From Vesta saturnalis (lineage: Eukaryota; Arthropoda; Insecta; Coleoptera; Lampyridae): a stretch of 64,000 nt of DNA. Location of the stretch: positions 4,309,001 through 4,373,000 of the forward strand of contig JARFJB010001987.1 in assembly GCA_036346205.1 (NCBI GenBank), read 5' to 3'. The notes under the pieces were generated by a model. It made no database searches. It worked only from the letters and a program-made list of their open reading frames with translations, and was not told where the DNA came from. Shown piece after piece: positions 45,723-57,533 of the stretch. Each line of letters opens with the position of its first letter. The stretch's first letter is position 1. The position numbers were made by a program, and so were the translations under genes.

Positions 45723-46795
45723 ATGGGTAGAAAAGGCGATCTTTCACCATGTAAAAAAGCTGAAGTGAAGGCCCTTGTGAATGAGAAAATATTTACAAAC
45801 CGGGAAATATCACAAAGAGTGAAGGTTTCTGAAGCTAGTGTACGACGCATAAAATAGAAAATTGAGTCAGGTGAGGAATTAAGCTCGAAAAGAAAGAAAA
45901 GATGCGGTAGAAAACCAATTTTCACTCCACGAGAGATGTTTGAAGAAAATCTGTCTAGATTTGTTACCACAAAGGTGATAAAATCACAACTCCAGGATGC
46001 TAGCGTAAATGCTTCTGAGCGCACAGTTCGAAGAAAATTGAAAGAATTAGATTTTAAGGCCTGTCGCCCCGCCAGGAAGCCCAAGTTAACAGCTGTAATG
46101 AAAGCAAAGCGCCTGAAGTGGGCCAAACAATGGCAAGACAAAGATGTGGACTACTGGAGATCGGTAAGATATTGTAAATTTCATAAAAAAATTGATACAT
46201 TATTATTATACAGGTCTGCTTCAGTGACGAAAGCACATTCGAAATTTTGCAGAATAAAGCTCTGTATGTGTGTCGTCGTCATGGAAAAAAGTTTCATCCT
46301 GACTGTGTCGTTCCAACGGTTAAACATCTTACCAAAGTGATGATTTGGTCAGTCATCAGCGGCAAGGGCACTGGAGGTCTGTACGTCGTAAAAGGAATAA
46401 TGAGGCAAGATCAGTACAAAGAAGTATTACAGAATCGGTTGATTCCGCAGTTCAGTGAATGGTTTCCAAATGGGGAACCATTCAATTTCATGCAAAATGG
46501 AGCTCCCTGCCACACTGCTCGGTCTGTTAAAGCTTTTTTGGCAGAAGAAAATATCCCTCTGTTGGATTGGCAGGGTAATTGCCCCGATATGAACCCAATT
46601 GAAAATGTGTGGGAGATGATGAAAAGATAAGTGGCTAAAGATGTGATCACCAACAAATCCCAGCTCCTAGAAAAGATTATTCATGTGTGGAATCATCATC
46701 CTCAAATGCAGGAGACAGTACAGTCTTGCATTGATAGCATGCTGCGCAGAATTAAAGCTTTGATAGCGGCTAAAGGTGGCTCAACTGAATATTGA
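45723..46795 (+). pseudogene. Tc1-type transposase with a 50-bp intron and two nonsense codons
   Basis: From the ATG at 45723 (MGRKGDLSPCKKAEVKALVN) to the TGA at 46793 the coding length after removing 46164-46213 is exactly 341 codons, the usual size. In order: N-terminal HTH domains (to about residue 120); first catalytic Asp in VCFSDESTFEI at the intron junction; second catalytic position in FMQNGAPCHTAR, where Asn replaces the expected Asp; and the Glu of SPDMNPIE type (NCPDMNPIENVWEMMK). In-frame TAG at 45855 and TAA at 46628 disable it. The enzyme would cut and paste the element at TA sites. Confidence 0.8.
46164..46213 (+). other. Putative spliceosomal intron in Tc1 transposase
   Basis: GTAAGATATTG...TTATACAG, 50 bp, phase 0. 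Removal joins DYWRS to VCFSDES, an uninterrupted transposase sequence. Confidence 0.7.
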
Positions 46796-47014
46796 CTTTT
46801 ACTTACATTATGTTCACTTTTCTTTAAAACTTAATAAACATGATTTTCTAAATTAATGCTGTTTTATTTATGTTAAATTAATCGGTCATTGATTGGATAA
46901 TATAAAAATAAAAAAAAATCAATTTAAAACAATAAAACGGTATAATATCACTCGGTAATTAATATTTTGCATGAAATCTTACAGTGCGTCTAATAATTTG
47001 ACCAGGGACTGTAT

Positions 47015-48005
47015 ATGTACAGTTGAATTGGAAGAAAATGTTCTGGATGCTGTCGCTGTAGATCCTACAATTAGTGTTAGGAATGTAGCACACGAATTAC
47101 AGGTTTCAAAATGTACAGTAAACAGCGTTTTTAGAGAGCAACTGCTGCATCCATACCACATAAAAATACAAGATTTAAGCGTGGATGACTACACTGCAAG
47201 AGTAGAATTTTCTACACGGCTCTTAGAGAGGTTTAACCAAGATAATGAATTTACTGGCTTAATATTATTTTCGCACGAAGCAGGATTTTGTAGGGACGGG
47301 CCTATCAACTTGCATAATCTACAATCTAATATGCAGCAGACGAAAACACTCACGGTATAAGACAAATCCGGCATCAAGTTCAATTTTAAATTAATTTATA
47401 TGCAGGAATAATTGGACATTATGTAATAGGACCTGTTGATTTATCACCTAGACTAAATGGCCAAAGATATTTAGAATTTCTTGAAGAACAATTACCCAGT
47501 CTGTTAGAAGATCTTCCATTGCAAACACGCATGAACATGTGATTTATGCACGATGGTGCTCCACCTCATTTTAGCTTATTAGTTAGAGAGCATTTAAATA
47601 AAGTTATATCCAGACCGATGGATAGGCTGATCAGGACCTGTGTCCTAGCCGCTTAGAGATCACCGGATTTAAATTCTGCGGATTTCTTCTTCTGGGGTGA
47701 ATTGAAACAACGTGTTTATAATACTCCCGTGGAAACCAAGAATGAACTACTGCAAAGAATTTTCCACCATGCCCAGGAAATAAAGAATAACGTTCAAATA
47801 CTTTGGATGATGCAAAAATCACTAGTTCGTCGTGCTTGGGAGTACATTCAATCGCAGCTAGCTTATGTTTTTCATTTCCAAATATGTCCTTACGAAAAAA
47901 AGACGAAACTTTGTTACTACTAGAAGTAGAAATATTTGCCTTTTTATGCTTAAGTATCGATATGTGTTGAACAATATTTGCCTTCCCACCATGTGCAAGT
48001 GAAAA
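47015..48005 (+). pseudogene. Outer mariner transposase, main part
   Basis: Frame 47015-47355 holds the second HTH (LEENVLDAVAVDPTISVRNV, ELQVSKCTVNSVF) and FTGLILFSHEAGFCRDGPIN, where His replaces the first catalytic Asp. After a frame change, GIIGHYVIGPVDLSPRLNG and FMHDGAPPHFS (second Asp) follow a TGA, and SPDLNSADFFFWGELKQRVY carries the third Asp. It ends near 48005. Several stops make it inactive. Confidence 0.65.
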
Positions 48006-48218
48006 CTGCACATTTTGAGCGTTTTACATCCCCATCTGAGGTTGTTTGTTTAATAAATGGATATTCTTAACCTTAACTAACAAACTATTTACACTATATT
48101 TATTTACACGCACCGGTATATTTATTTTTCACACGTACAAGATACCGTCGTAAGTAAATTCTTTTCGCGCTAGACTTGATTATTAATACTGCCTCATAAT
48201 CGAAATCGCGCGTCATTT

Positions 48219-48240
48219 ATTTACTTACTTACTTACTTAA
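48219..48240 (-). repeat. (TAAG)n tail of non-LTR element
   Basis: Five TTAC units (TAAG on the minus strand) lie directly downstream of the reverse transcriptase relic, as at the 3' ends of several non-LTR clades. Confidence 0.5.
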
Positions 48241-48290
48241 CCTTCACGCCATTCCCTTGCGGGGTAGGCAAAACAATCCCTGCCTCTTAT

Positions 48291-49231
48291 TTATTTTTCA
48301 TTCACAATCTTTCTCCATGCTTTCCTATCTCCGCATACCTCCCTAGCTTCCGCAAGATTCATACATAGTCTCTGACATGCCCTTTTGTTTTTAAAACTCC
48401 TTATCTTTCTTTCCTTTATCATAGATTCTACTACATTCAGCCAAGTTTTACGCGGCCTACCAGGCCCGGCCTTTCCCCTAACCTCACCCATATATTTGTT
48501 TCGTTAATCTTGCGTTGTTCATTCTCTCAATGTGACCAAACCAACGTAATGTACAACTTTGATATCTATCCATCATAGTCTTTTCCTCACCACACTCCCT
48601 CATGATGCATTCATTTTTTATCTTGTCCCGTCTCGTTTTACCACATGCCCTTCTCAGAAATCTCATACCCACGGCATTTATTTTTCTTTCGTGCTTTTTT
48701 TGACATACCCATGTCTCACTTCCATACAGTACTGACGGGACGAATACGCCATTATAGATTGCTCGTTTCGCAGCTAGACTCATGCTTTCATTTCTCATTA
48801 TCGTCCACATACTCCAATCACTTTCCTTCCAGCATTGACCCTTCGTCAATCTCGCTCTCAATTGTACCATCTGCAGTAAACATTCTACCGAGATATACCA
48901 TCTCGTCCACTTGCTCCACAATTTCATCTTGCAGAGTAAATAATCTACTCTCCTTTCCACCTTCCCGATTGAACACCACAATCTTAGTTTTGTTCACGTT
49001 TACCTTTAGGTCCATGCTCTCACAGACTGTATCAAAGTTCCTCAGAGCGGTTTGCAGCTCATCCGCACTGTCACTTAATAAGACTGTGTCATCTGCATAC
49101 ACCAGGAGTCGTACATTTACGTCACCAACCATTACACCATTTGTATGGTTACATGCTTGTCTAAGACATTTATCCATGTATATATTGAACAACCACCATT
49201 TATTTAAGTCGGCAAAAGTGCTACAATACAT
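48291..49231 (-). pseudogene. Non-LTR retrotransposon reverse transcriptase, 3' half
   Basis: Minus strand. The frame from 49231 contains LRQACNHTNGVMVGDVNVRL and the catalytic box LLVYADDTVLLSDSADEL, then VNVNKTKIVVFNRE. After a frame change near 48820 come SMSLAAKRAIYNGVFVPSVL, YGSETWVCQK and IRECGEEKTMMDRY..LRWFGHIERM. After another change near 48484 come GRPRKTWLNVVESMIKER and CGDRKAWRKIVNE, ending near 48291. The 5' half (endonuclease and early reverse transcriptase) is absent, as in typical 5' truncation, and about 150 bp of 3' region follow to the TAAG tail. The clade is not certain from motifs alone. Confidence 0.75.
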
Positions 49232-49609
49232 ACAGTGAACTGCGAAAAATGTAATAATGAGGTAAATGTGATAGACCTACACCGTTTGTTAAGAAAATGA
49301 CAGAATGTGCTTCTATCTAGCGAACATTAGTCTAAACAGTCTTAAGAAGTTGCAGTTAAAAAAGATCGCTGTTTTATCGACTTACGTATCCTAACCTACA
49401 AACCGGAAACGTGTTTATCAAACAGGAATTTCCAAGTTTTCGTTTATATTAATTAATTCTTATCTGAAGCAGTTTATAACAGGTAAGTTTTAACATATTT
49501 ATTTTTTCGCCTTAATCCCTTAATTCGTAATTACCATGTTTTATGGAAAAAATATTTACGGTTTATTTAATATATCACATTTGCCCATGAAATAACCAGC
49601 ATGGGGCAA

Positions 49610-49960
49610 ATGTGATACAAATTATTATTAATAATTAATACATAAATAAAAGTTTAGCTCGAGTAATATTTGAACCACGACCTATAGTTTGCTAGAGTAC
49701 CGCGCTAACCAACTGATCTATCGAGATACAAGCCCCAATCGGTGTAAATTTTGTCTTTATGTTTGTAGAACTGATATAAATTGTAAAGATAATGACATTA
49801 CAATCAAATTACTTATATTAATGGAATGAACCTGCAATATCGCAAGGATTCACACATACCAAATCAATCTGACTAATATTAATTACATATTTACTTTGGA
49901 ACTTATTTGTTCATAACAAAACATAGCAATTTAACCTATTATATATTTTCCACAATTTAT
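49610..49960 (-). repeat. Dispersed repeat carrying a tRNA-like segment
   Basis: The tRNA-like segment lies at 49726-49657 on the minus strand. Its flanks, including the AATCGGTGTAAATTTTGTCT stretch and TTGATTGTAATCTC-like string, match those at 39190-39440 and 57640-57960. The left flank TTACATATTTACTTTGGAAC recurs at 57933. Confidence 0.65.
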
Positions 49961-49986
49961 ATCACATGTCATGTCTATTTTTAGAA

Positions 49987-51868
49987 ATGGTACGCAAATA
50001 TGTGCGGAAAACTAACGATAATAATTCAAAATACACGGAACCCTATCTTGATAAAGCCATAAACGATGTCACAGCAGGAGAAGTACAGTCTATGGAGATC
50101 ATAAAGAATACAACATACCATATGCCACGTTGTATAGCCCATGTGAAGGGCTTGGTAAAGTAAAGCAAACAAATCGGCCCACATACATCCGTGAAAAGGA
50201 AGAGGAAAAACTAGCGGACGGTTTTGAATGTCACGAAAGAGAGTTCTTGAATGTGTCGGAACTTATGTCGCAGCAAACAATATAAAACCAGTTTTAAAGA
50301 TGGTACACCAGGAGAAGACGGTTCTTGTCGTTCAAAATGACAGCCTTAGCCTGCAGGTTCTGCAAAATGTTGAATATGCGCAAAAGAAGGGTACATACCC
50401 GATTATAATTTACGGGCACTTCGATCTCTTAGAAAACGCTCAGCGAGCATAACTTGGCTGACAAACCGAGCGGTTGTGGAACTTGGATGAGACAAGTCTG
50501 TCAATAGATCCAAGAAAAGCAAAGCTGTTGGCCAAATTAATAAAGCCTCTTCACGGACTGTAAGTTTCCTGCCGGAGAAAATACTACTATTCTCGCCACC
50601 TATGTAAAGCCGCAGGTGACAAAGCACCACCATTTAACTATATTTAAAGGTTCATTTGTATGGGACCAATGGATCGCACAAAGGTACAGAGTTCCCAGCA
50701 GCTGCTTACGCTGCAAGCAAAAAGGGATGGATAGAAAGCAAAATTTTCAGAAACTATTTCTTAAAAAGCATCAATCCTACCATTGTAAAAGAAAGGCCAG
50801 TCATTATTATATATGACGGACATGCTACCTTTCAGTTTGGAAATAATTGAACAGCCCTGAAAGAAAAGCGGCTCGCACCAGACACTTACTGCAACCACTG
50901 GACCTAGCTCAAAAATAAATTGGACCAAAAATAATTACATGGTAGCGTCTTAATTTTGATCGAAAAATACCTAAGAAAATATTTTCTGAATTTCTTTGCG
51001 AACCTTGGCTTTTGTAAGAGCGGTATCTATTCCCTAAATAAAAATTTTATCCCTAGAAGCATTTCCACTAGATGCTACGGAAAGATATGAATCTCATAAT
51101 AAACAGCCTAAACAATCGTGTTAAACTACCAACGGCACAGGAAGCAGGGCCATCAACACTGCAGGAAGCAGAACCATCAATACCAGAATATTCTGCTTCT
51201 TCACCATTGCAATTTGATTCCGACCTCCAACTCGACAAAAGTAATTTGTCATTCGAAAAATTTTGCTCTCACAATTCGACATAATCCACAACCTGAAAAA
51301 GAAAAAGGGCAAAGGTTTGTCTGCGCTCCGAGATTTTGACTTACGAAGAAGCGAATGAACGAAAAAGAATAGTGTGACTAAAGAACTTAAATCAGTCAAT
51401 TAACGAAAGAAAAAGAAAAAATTGTACCGAACCACCTTCATCCAGTTCTGAAGAGCATTCAGATGAGTGTCCTATATGTCAGATTATGACGGAGATTTTG
51501 TAAGTGATGATGAAGATATTTCAAGTAACCAGCGGAATGACGGTAGCCCTGTTGAGGAACTGGGTTCCCGTATAGTGGGCAAATGGGTGATAGTACAATA
51601 TTGCACAAAAAAGACTTTAAAGCATTTCGTCGGTCAAGTTAAAGAAAAATCTGGATACGACTGGATCATAAGTTTTTTGAAATTTCAGAATAAAAAGTTC
51701 GTTTGGCTCAAATTGGAAGATGTTGACACCAGGGACGGTCTAGATGTAGTAGACCACCTACTGCCAAATCCAAATGAAAACCAACGCGGGATTTTCGAAT
51801 TAAATTTTAAGTTTGATAATCACATACTTTTTAATATCTTTATTTGTATTTTAGCCCATATTTGTTAA
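49987..51868 (+). pseudogene. pogo-type DDE transposase, degraded
   Basis: The ATG at 49987 opens MVRKYVRKTNDNNSKYTEPY, a CENP-B/psq-like first HTH. Frames 50228-50452 and others hold the second DNA-binding part. The DDE_1 core is seen as WNLDETSLSIDPRK (about 50480-50518, broken by indels), IIFKGSFVWDQW (about 50640-50675), AAYAASKKGWIESKIFRNYF (50692-50751) and VKERPVIIIYDGHATFQF (50788-50841). Frame 51467-51868 is an acidic C-terminal extension with GSRIVGKWVIVQY and WLKLEDVDTRDGLDVVDHLL, which I have seen attached to this type of transposase. Many frame changes. The strings GGGCAAATGTGATA at 49594 and 51994 lie near its two ends. Confidence 0.7.
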
Positions 51869-52530
51869 ACAAAAATTCTGAAATAAATAGTAAAATTCAG
51901 CTTTTTTCATACTCTTTCAATACCCCATAGATGCGGTGTATTACCCATCTTAAGAAAACACCAAGGCATTATTAACATTTGTCCCAAACGGCGGGGCAAA
52001 TGTGATATGGTGTGATGCTTTTAAAAAAATGACAGTGCCCACACGCTTCAGAATATCGAATTTCTACCTCAATTGTGAGCAATGGCCATGCAGACTAGGA
52101 CCCGTTTAACTTTTTTGGGATTAAAAAAAAAAAATCTAAAAATTTGGGAAAGCGTCAAAGTTAGACTATTCGAAAACTATGACACATTTACCCCATTTCA
52201 CTTTATACGAAATGATTATAATACAGGATGAATGGTCGCCTTACTCAGCCCACTATGTATTTATCAGTAAGTACATTTCCTTGACAGAATTTGTGACATT
52301 CGTTACTTTTGCTGTACGATTAAGTAAATTTTTGCGATCTATTAAAATTTATGGATTACTTGTATTTCTTTGAACTTTCTATTTTTCTAAAAATAATGAC
52401 ATTTCTCTAAGCTTATCTCTGTAGCTTCTTGAATATGTTACGCTTCACAACTAAAAACATTTCTGTAGTGGTTGGGTAAACTTTTTGATGGTCACTTATA
52501 AGTTATATTTCAACTTCATGCGTTGGATGT

Positions 52531-52742
52531 CACTGGTTTACATCAGTTTGACATCCGGATATTTGATTTTTAATTTCACTTCCTGTCTGTTGCTTGACGA
52601 AAGAAAAGCCATTTTGTTGTTTCCTGAAAGAAAAATGTAAATTGCTGGACTTTATTTAGCCCATCGATGGTTATCGGTTTTATAACATATTTCTAAATTT
52701 TGTGCCGAATCGCTATAATTAGTGGGTATAAACGATTTATAT

Positions 52743-52796
<54 letters not shown>

Positions 52797-53006
52797 TGGT
52801 TTATATCAGTTTGACATCCGGTTATTTGATTTTTAATTTCACTTCCTGTCTGTTGGTTGACGAAAGAAAAGCCATTTTGTTGTTTCCTGAAAGAAAAATG
52901 TAAATTGCTGGACTTTATTTAGCCCATCGATGGTTATCGGTTTTATAACATTTTTCTAAATTTTGTGCCGAATGGCTATAATTAGTGGGTACAAACGATT
53001 TATATC

Positions 53007-53054
<48 letters not shown>
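52531..53054. repeat. 263-bp tandem duplication with (TA)n
   Basis: Unit 52531-52793 (CACTGGTTTACATCAGTTTG...) recurs at 52794-53054 with only a few differences. Each unit ends in a (TA)n array (52747-52793 and about 53009-53051). Confidence 0.9.
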
Positions 53055-53057
<3 letters not shown>

Positions 53058-55602
53058 CTGAAAGCAGACAATCGATCTGGTTCGATTGAAGAACTAAGTC
53101 CATTAAGAAAATCATTAAAGCAATTAGCTAAAGGGGTTAGACTTAACCTCACAAATTTCTCTGTAACCACGAAGTTGTTTTTACACTTTAGATTCGCTGG
53201 GGAAAGCAATTACTATTTAGCTGTTCGAGACAGTTATCAGCTGTTCTCGTACTCGTACTTGACTGAATCCATTTCTGAACGTTACCATTAATACTTTTCT
53301 GATTTTCTACCGCATTGAAGGTAAGATTGATATTCATTTGGCTGTATGTATTTAATTTTAGAGGTACTTTTTGCATGCCATATAATATATTTTTCGTACA
53401 CCATCTAAATATACTTGTATGCTATGTAAATATGGATATAGGTACGCTGTAGTACATTTGTATATAATTCGTACATACTGGCATTTGGCTGATGAAGTGT
53501 GTCACTTATATAATTAACAAGAAATTTGACTTCCAAGGGTGGAACACCTGTGAAACATTTGAAATTATAACTTTCAGATAGGTTGGGATATGAAAGATAA
53601 GTTATAAATCACTCATATTCAGGGTCTTTTGGATACCTTAATGCTTTGATTAATCTGTGACCAATCCTATAAGTTGTATAGATCTATGTACATGTTTGTG
53701 ATAAAACTTTAAGTGTTATTGCACAAATTTTTGTGCTTTTACATGAAATTGATTTGGGTAAATTTTTGAGTATAAAATGACCATGCTTATTGGTAATCTA
53801 TGTATGTAAACACTGTTTTGTAAGAGGCTGTGTAACTGGATGCATTCAGCTCAACAGATTCTAGTTACAGATTGTATAAACCACCTGATCATTTCTGTTA
53901 TATTTGTTTACTGCAAGTTATTCATAGCAATTGTATTATTACTATAATCTTTTATTCAATGTGCCTTTACAACTTGGGGAATGCTTAAATTATCTGTTTA
54001 CTGTATTTTATTACTTAGCTTTTATAACTTAGCTTTGAAATTCTGTATATTACTTTGTCATTTTTGGATGTAAATTTAATTTGATTTCATTATCTAAATT
54101 CTAGTATTAGATTCTTTGGGTGGCGGCTTGCTATATTGTGTATTTAAGAGCACAGATATTCTATGTATTATCTCTGTGGTTAACGATTTGTGTAACACAA
54201 TTGAATTAATTATTTATTTAGGGAATTATCTCCCTTTTTACTTTTTAGGGAATATAAATTAAATTATATGTGGTTGTACATACAAATGCAAACTATATAC
54301 TGCCATAATTTGTAATTAATATACCGCTTTTGTTTTGGGGACTTTCTGATTTATAACTACTTTCCTAGTGCTCAGATCCTTTCACATATTCGTTGCTTGG
54401 CTAGAAAAGTGGCAAATTATCTATTAATCTAGGGCTGGCTGATTTATCGTTCTAGCTGGCGCCCTCTCTTCTCTTTAAGCTTACAGATACCATCTGCATC
54501 ACTTCACTTCACCTCTACCGTGACCGAGTTACCGGCAAGTCTTATAAAGGTATCTCCTCCATTAGGGTAAGTTTTGGGTATAAAGTCGAAGTTTGCACGT
54601 AACAAATTTCAACCTCAAATTCATCAATGTACAGACAACGCTAAAATTCAATTGAAAAGCTATTAATTGAGTGTAAGTACAAAATACTGATCCATCCGTA
54701 TGGGTTGTGCTGATAACACCCACAGGTGGGTTGTTTCGTTCAATTTCTTTAGCTCCAATGTTCGTAATATTACTTTGCAATTGGCTAATTAGCTGTTGGT
54801 TAATAAACCATTATTATGATACTAGTTTGCCCTGTTCAATTTAATTTTATTCTGAATGTTTAACTGAACCTCTTACCCATTTCCTTTATTTGTCTCATGT
54901 TTCACTTTCCACTAATTATGGCGTTCTCTCCTTTTTAATCTGACTTCAACCGTAATCATTAACAATACTTATTCACTGTTGATATTTCTTAAGGTATTGT
55001 GATAATGTAAGAATTATTTTATTTATAATTCTAATTTTTGTACAGTATTGTTTGTTGTTCGTCTATTCAAAGTTATAATATAAAATTATGTGATCATGTT
55101 CAGTTGTGGTATAATGTATCCTTGACTAGTTAACTTGCTCGGCGTAATAAAATTTTGTGCAAGAAGATTATTATGTTGACTTTACCATACACTTTTATAA
55201 ATTGGCTAAGTTACATTGGTTTTATGAACAATTTGCACATTTTTTTTGACATACTGTAAATTTTTTCTTATTAATCTATTGCAAAGATATTCCCAATAAT
55301 TACAAAACTGCATTAATTAACTTAGTGTGCAGCTTTAAGTAAACAAAGATTTTTGATTTGTTTTTAACTCTTCGTACTCCGTATCACTCGCTTTGTTTAT
55401 ATAATTAGATTTAACAAAGAAATTATTGAAGCGTTAATTTAATACCTACCTGTTGTTTTATTAAATTAACGTCATTATGTATCTTTCTTTTGCTGAAATC
55501 TATTAACTGATGCATTCACAAAATGAATATGGCATCCTATGGCTTGCTTCTTTTATCACCAAAATGTAAATTGTTACAAAATATATAATTATTATGTTTT
55601 AG

Positions 55603-56086
55603 GGTACATCAATTTACTAAAGTTGAAATGTTTGCATTATCAAAACCTGAAGAATCTGATGCAATTTTAGAGGAGTTTAGAACAATAGAAGAAACTAACT
55701 TTGCTTCGTTAGGTCTACACTTACAAACTTTGGATATGCCACCACACGAATTAGGTGCTCCAGCTTATAGAAAATATGACATTGAAGCATGGTTACCTGG
55801 TCGAAATATGTTTGGAGAAATATCTAGTTGTAGCAATTGTACCGATTATCAATCTAGGCGTTTAATTATTAAATATCGTAATGGAGAAAAATTGAGTTTC
55901 GTTCACACATTGAACGGAACAGCTTGTGCAATACCTCGAATGTTAATTGCAATTGTAGAAACATATCAGACCGATAAGGGTGTTATAGGCATCCCCGAAG
56001 TATTACAAAAATATATGAATAATAAAACTTGTATTGGTAGACAGAAATCGGTACCTGAATTAAAATTAATAAAGTATAAGAAATAA
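55603..56086 (+). CDS. SARS2: Mitochondrial seryl-tRNA synthetase, exon 3
   Basis: The terminal exon starts by completing the Arg codon and reads VHQFTKVEMFALS, then LQTLDMPPHELGAPAYRKYD, IEAWLPGRNMFGEISSCSNC, TDYQSRRL, and motif 3 as NGTACAIPRMLIAIVETYQ with its ATP-binding Arg. The stop is at 56084-56086, followed by AT-rich 3' sequence with an AATAAA-like string (ATAAATAATTTATT). The gene converges with the minus-strand gene ending at 57142. Confidence 0.93.
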
Positions 56087-57141
56087 ATAATTTATTTTCT
56101 TATTTGTAATTTACGAAAAAGGTGAACACGAAGAACTTAACTTTATACAATGCTAATAATTTGTTAATATAAGCGAATCTCCTAAAGTAGAGCTACAGTT
56201 TTACCAAAATTCTGAAATAGCTTCAAAGGCCCTGTGATAATATCACGATTAGATTAAAAATTAATTTCGGTTATATTGAGTAGCCCGTACAAATTAATCA
56301 ATTCAATTACACATTTATACATTGATTTCGTAAATGAAAATTATCAACATTATTGCAATAAACTTAAATAATTCAGTACTAAACTATCTCTATATTTAAT
56401 TTAAAATTAGGTCTCTTACATAATAATTAATGGGAAAATAGTACATTTCTTTATAATATTAATATTTACACATATTTACATTATTTTAGGTGTAACTTAA
56501 AATACACACTTAACACATAAAGAAATTACTGATTTTATCAATATCAATCCAGAATTGTGACTATTGCACTATTTTTGCATTGAAAAGTTTTCCACAGCAA
56601 CAATTTTTTGAATATGTCAATGTGCTTACGGATAGCATTATAGTGCATCAAATACAAAAACTTACAAAATTGAGCTGCGTTTCTGGGAGATTTTCTCTGC
56701 GATCTTTGCCTTAACCGCGAACACTAAGTCTTATATTGCCATTAATAATTTTTGCTATTAATCAAGTATAACTAGGAAAATATGCGTCCGTTGCATATTG
56801 GCATTTTTAAATATAATTATACTTACAAACTAATGTATTTAAGAATACTTTGAAAATATCCACCAATAATCGATGCGTAATATGGCATTAGAAAAATTTA
56901 GATTCAGTGTATTGGAAGAAATAAGTCGAAGTGAAAGAATTATATTAACTATTTGACTAGAATAACTTGGTTTATAAATCACACATTTGTGCATGCAGCC
57001 GTTTTGTTACATTAATTACTACTAGTTGGACGGAAAGTAAATAAATTTAAAAGAAATAGAAGGGGAATGTTACAGTGCTTTCGGCAGTCATATTTAAAAA
57101 ACGGCTGGCAAGTCAATTAACTATTCTAATACATTTGGCCT
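56087..57141. other. Intergenic region between convergent host genes
   Basis: No gene recognised. It probably holds both 3' UTRs. Confidence 0.5.
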
Positions 57142-57303
57142 TTAAAAGTTTGTATCATAGTCAGATCTTCGCCGTCCATAACCGCTATGACTACTGCCAG
57201 GATGGTTTCCATAGTAAGTATTGTAATAATATCCATTCCATTCGGATCTCCAACTATCATATATATTTGGCATGCTATTATCATGTAATGATCCTGCCGA
57301 TCT
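57142..57303 (-). CDS. Terminal exon of unrecognised host gene
   Basis: 54 codons beginning after the acceptor TTTGTAG. They read RSAGSLHDNSMPNIYDSWRS, then a Tyr/Gly/Asn-rich tail (EWNGYYYNTYYGNHPG) and GYGRRRSDYDTNF, then TAA at 57144-57142. I chose this frame because it joins in phase 0 with the preceding exon and has a protein-like RNA-binding-type composition. Reading straight through the intron gives a longer but less plausible frame. Confidence 0.6.
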   Translation of the reverse strand, partial: RSAGSLHDNSMPNIYDSWRSEWNGYYYNTYYGNHPGSSHSGYGRRRSDYDTNF

Positions 57304-57356
57304 CTACAAATACATTTTAATGTTATAAAATTTCTAAAGTGTCTAAGGGTGATTAC

Positions 57357-57533
57357 CTTTTTAGGCAGTTTTGTTTCGTAAGGCTTATCATTCCATACAT
57401 CTTCCATATTGTACAAATCATCCGCACCATAATTATCTATACCACCCATGTGATTTTTATTTAGTTCATTCAACATTTCTTCTGTCAGAGTGGATGGTTG
57501 TTTCTTTTTTGCATTTTTCTGTTTATTTACTAT
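57357..57533 (-). CDS. Penultimate exon of unrecognised host gene
   Basis: 59 codons between the acceptor TTAATTGCAG (before 57533) and the donor AAG|GTAATC (after 57357). The sequence is Lys-rich (NKQKNAKKKQPS), then TLTEEMLNELNKNHMGGIDN and YGADDLYNMEDVWNDKPYET, ending KLPKK. The acidic/aromatic core looks like a conserved nuclear RNA-processing factor, but I cannot name it. Upstream exons are not recognised and may lie beyond the repeats to the right. Confidence 0.6.

Larger units (their letters stand above)
45365..47011 (+). mobile_element. Tc1-type transposon with 31-bp TIRs and TA target duplication
   Basis: The left end CAGTCCCTGGCCAAATTATT (45365) and the right end ...AATTTGACCAGGGACTG (to 47011) are inverted repeats of about 31 bp with one mismatch, each flanked by TA (45363-45364 and 47012-47013). 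Length 1647 bp, normal for the family. It lies within the outer mariner. Confidence 0.85.
44530..48040 (+). mobile_element. mariner-type element interrupted by a Tc1 element
   Basis: It starts near ATACAGGGTGTGTGTC (44529), with a second ACAGGGTGTCC at 44638. The transposase N-terminus is at 45122-45245 and the remaining coding relic at 47015-48005. The two parts are separated by the Tc1 element at 45365-47011. The outer right end is not clearly defined. Confidence 0.5.
43398..55602 (+). other. SARS2: SARS2 intron 2 (12.2 kb), transposon-filled
   Basis: The donor GTGGGT at 43398 and acceptor ATGTTTTAG at 55602 join GIY-R with VHQFTKVEMFALS in frame, completing the AGG codon. The intron holds nested mariner/Tc1 elements, a non-LTR reverse transcriptase fragment, a tRNA-like repeat, a pogo-like transposase and a (TA)n-bearing tandem duplication. 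The parts 43400-44500 and 53060-55600 hold nothing I can identify. Confidence 0.88.

Noticed and set aside
48645..49238. 197-codon + frame rich in Ser/Leu
   Set aside because: It is the antisense shadow of the minus-strand reverse transcriptase with its YADD box.
42542..56086. SLIMP, the inactive insect paralogue of seryl-tRNA synthetase
   Set aside because: The class II motif 2 and motif 3 Arg/Glu residues and the T-S-E motif are retained, which fits the active mitochondrial enzyme.
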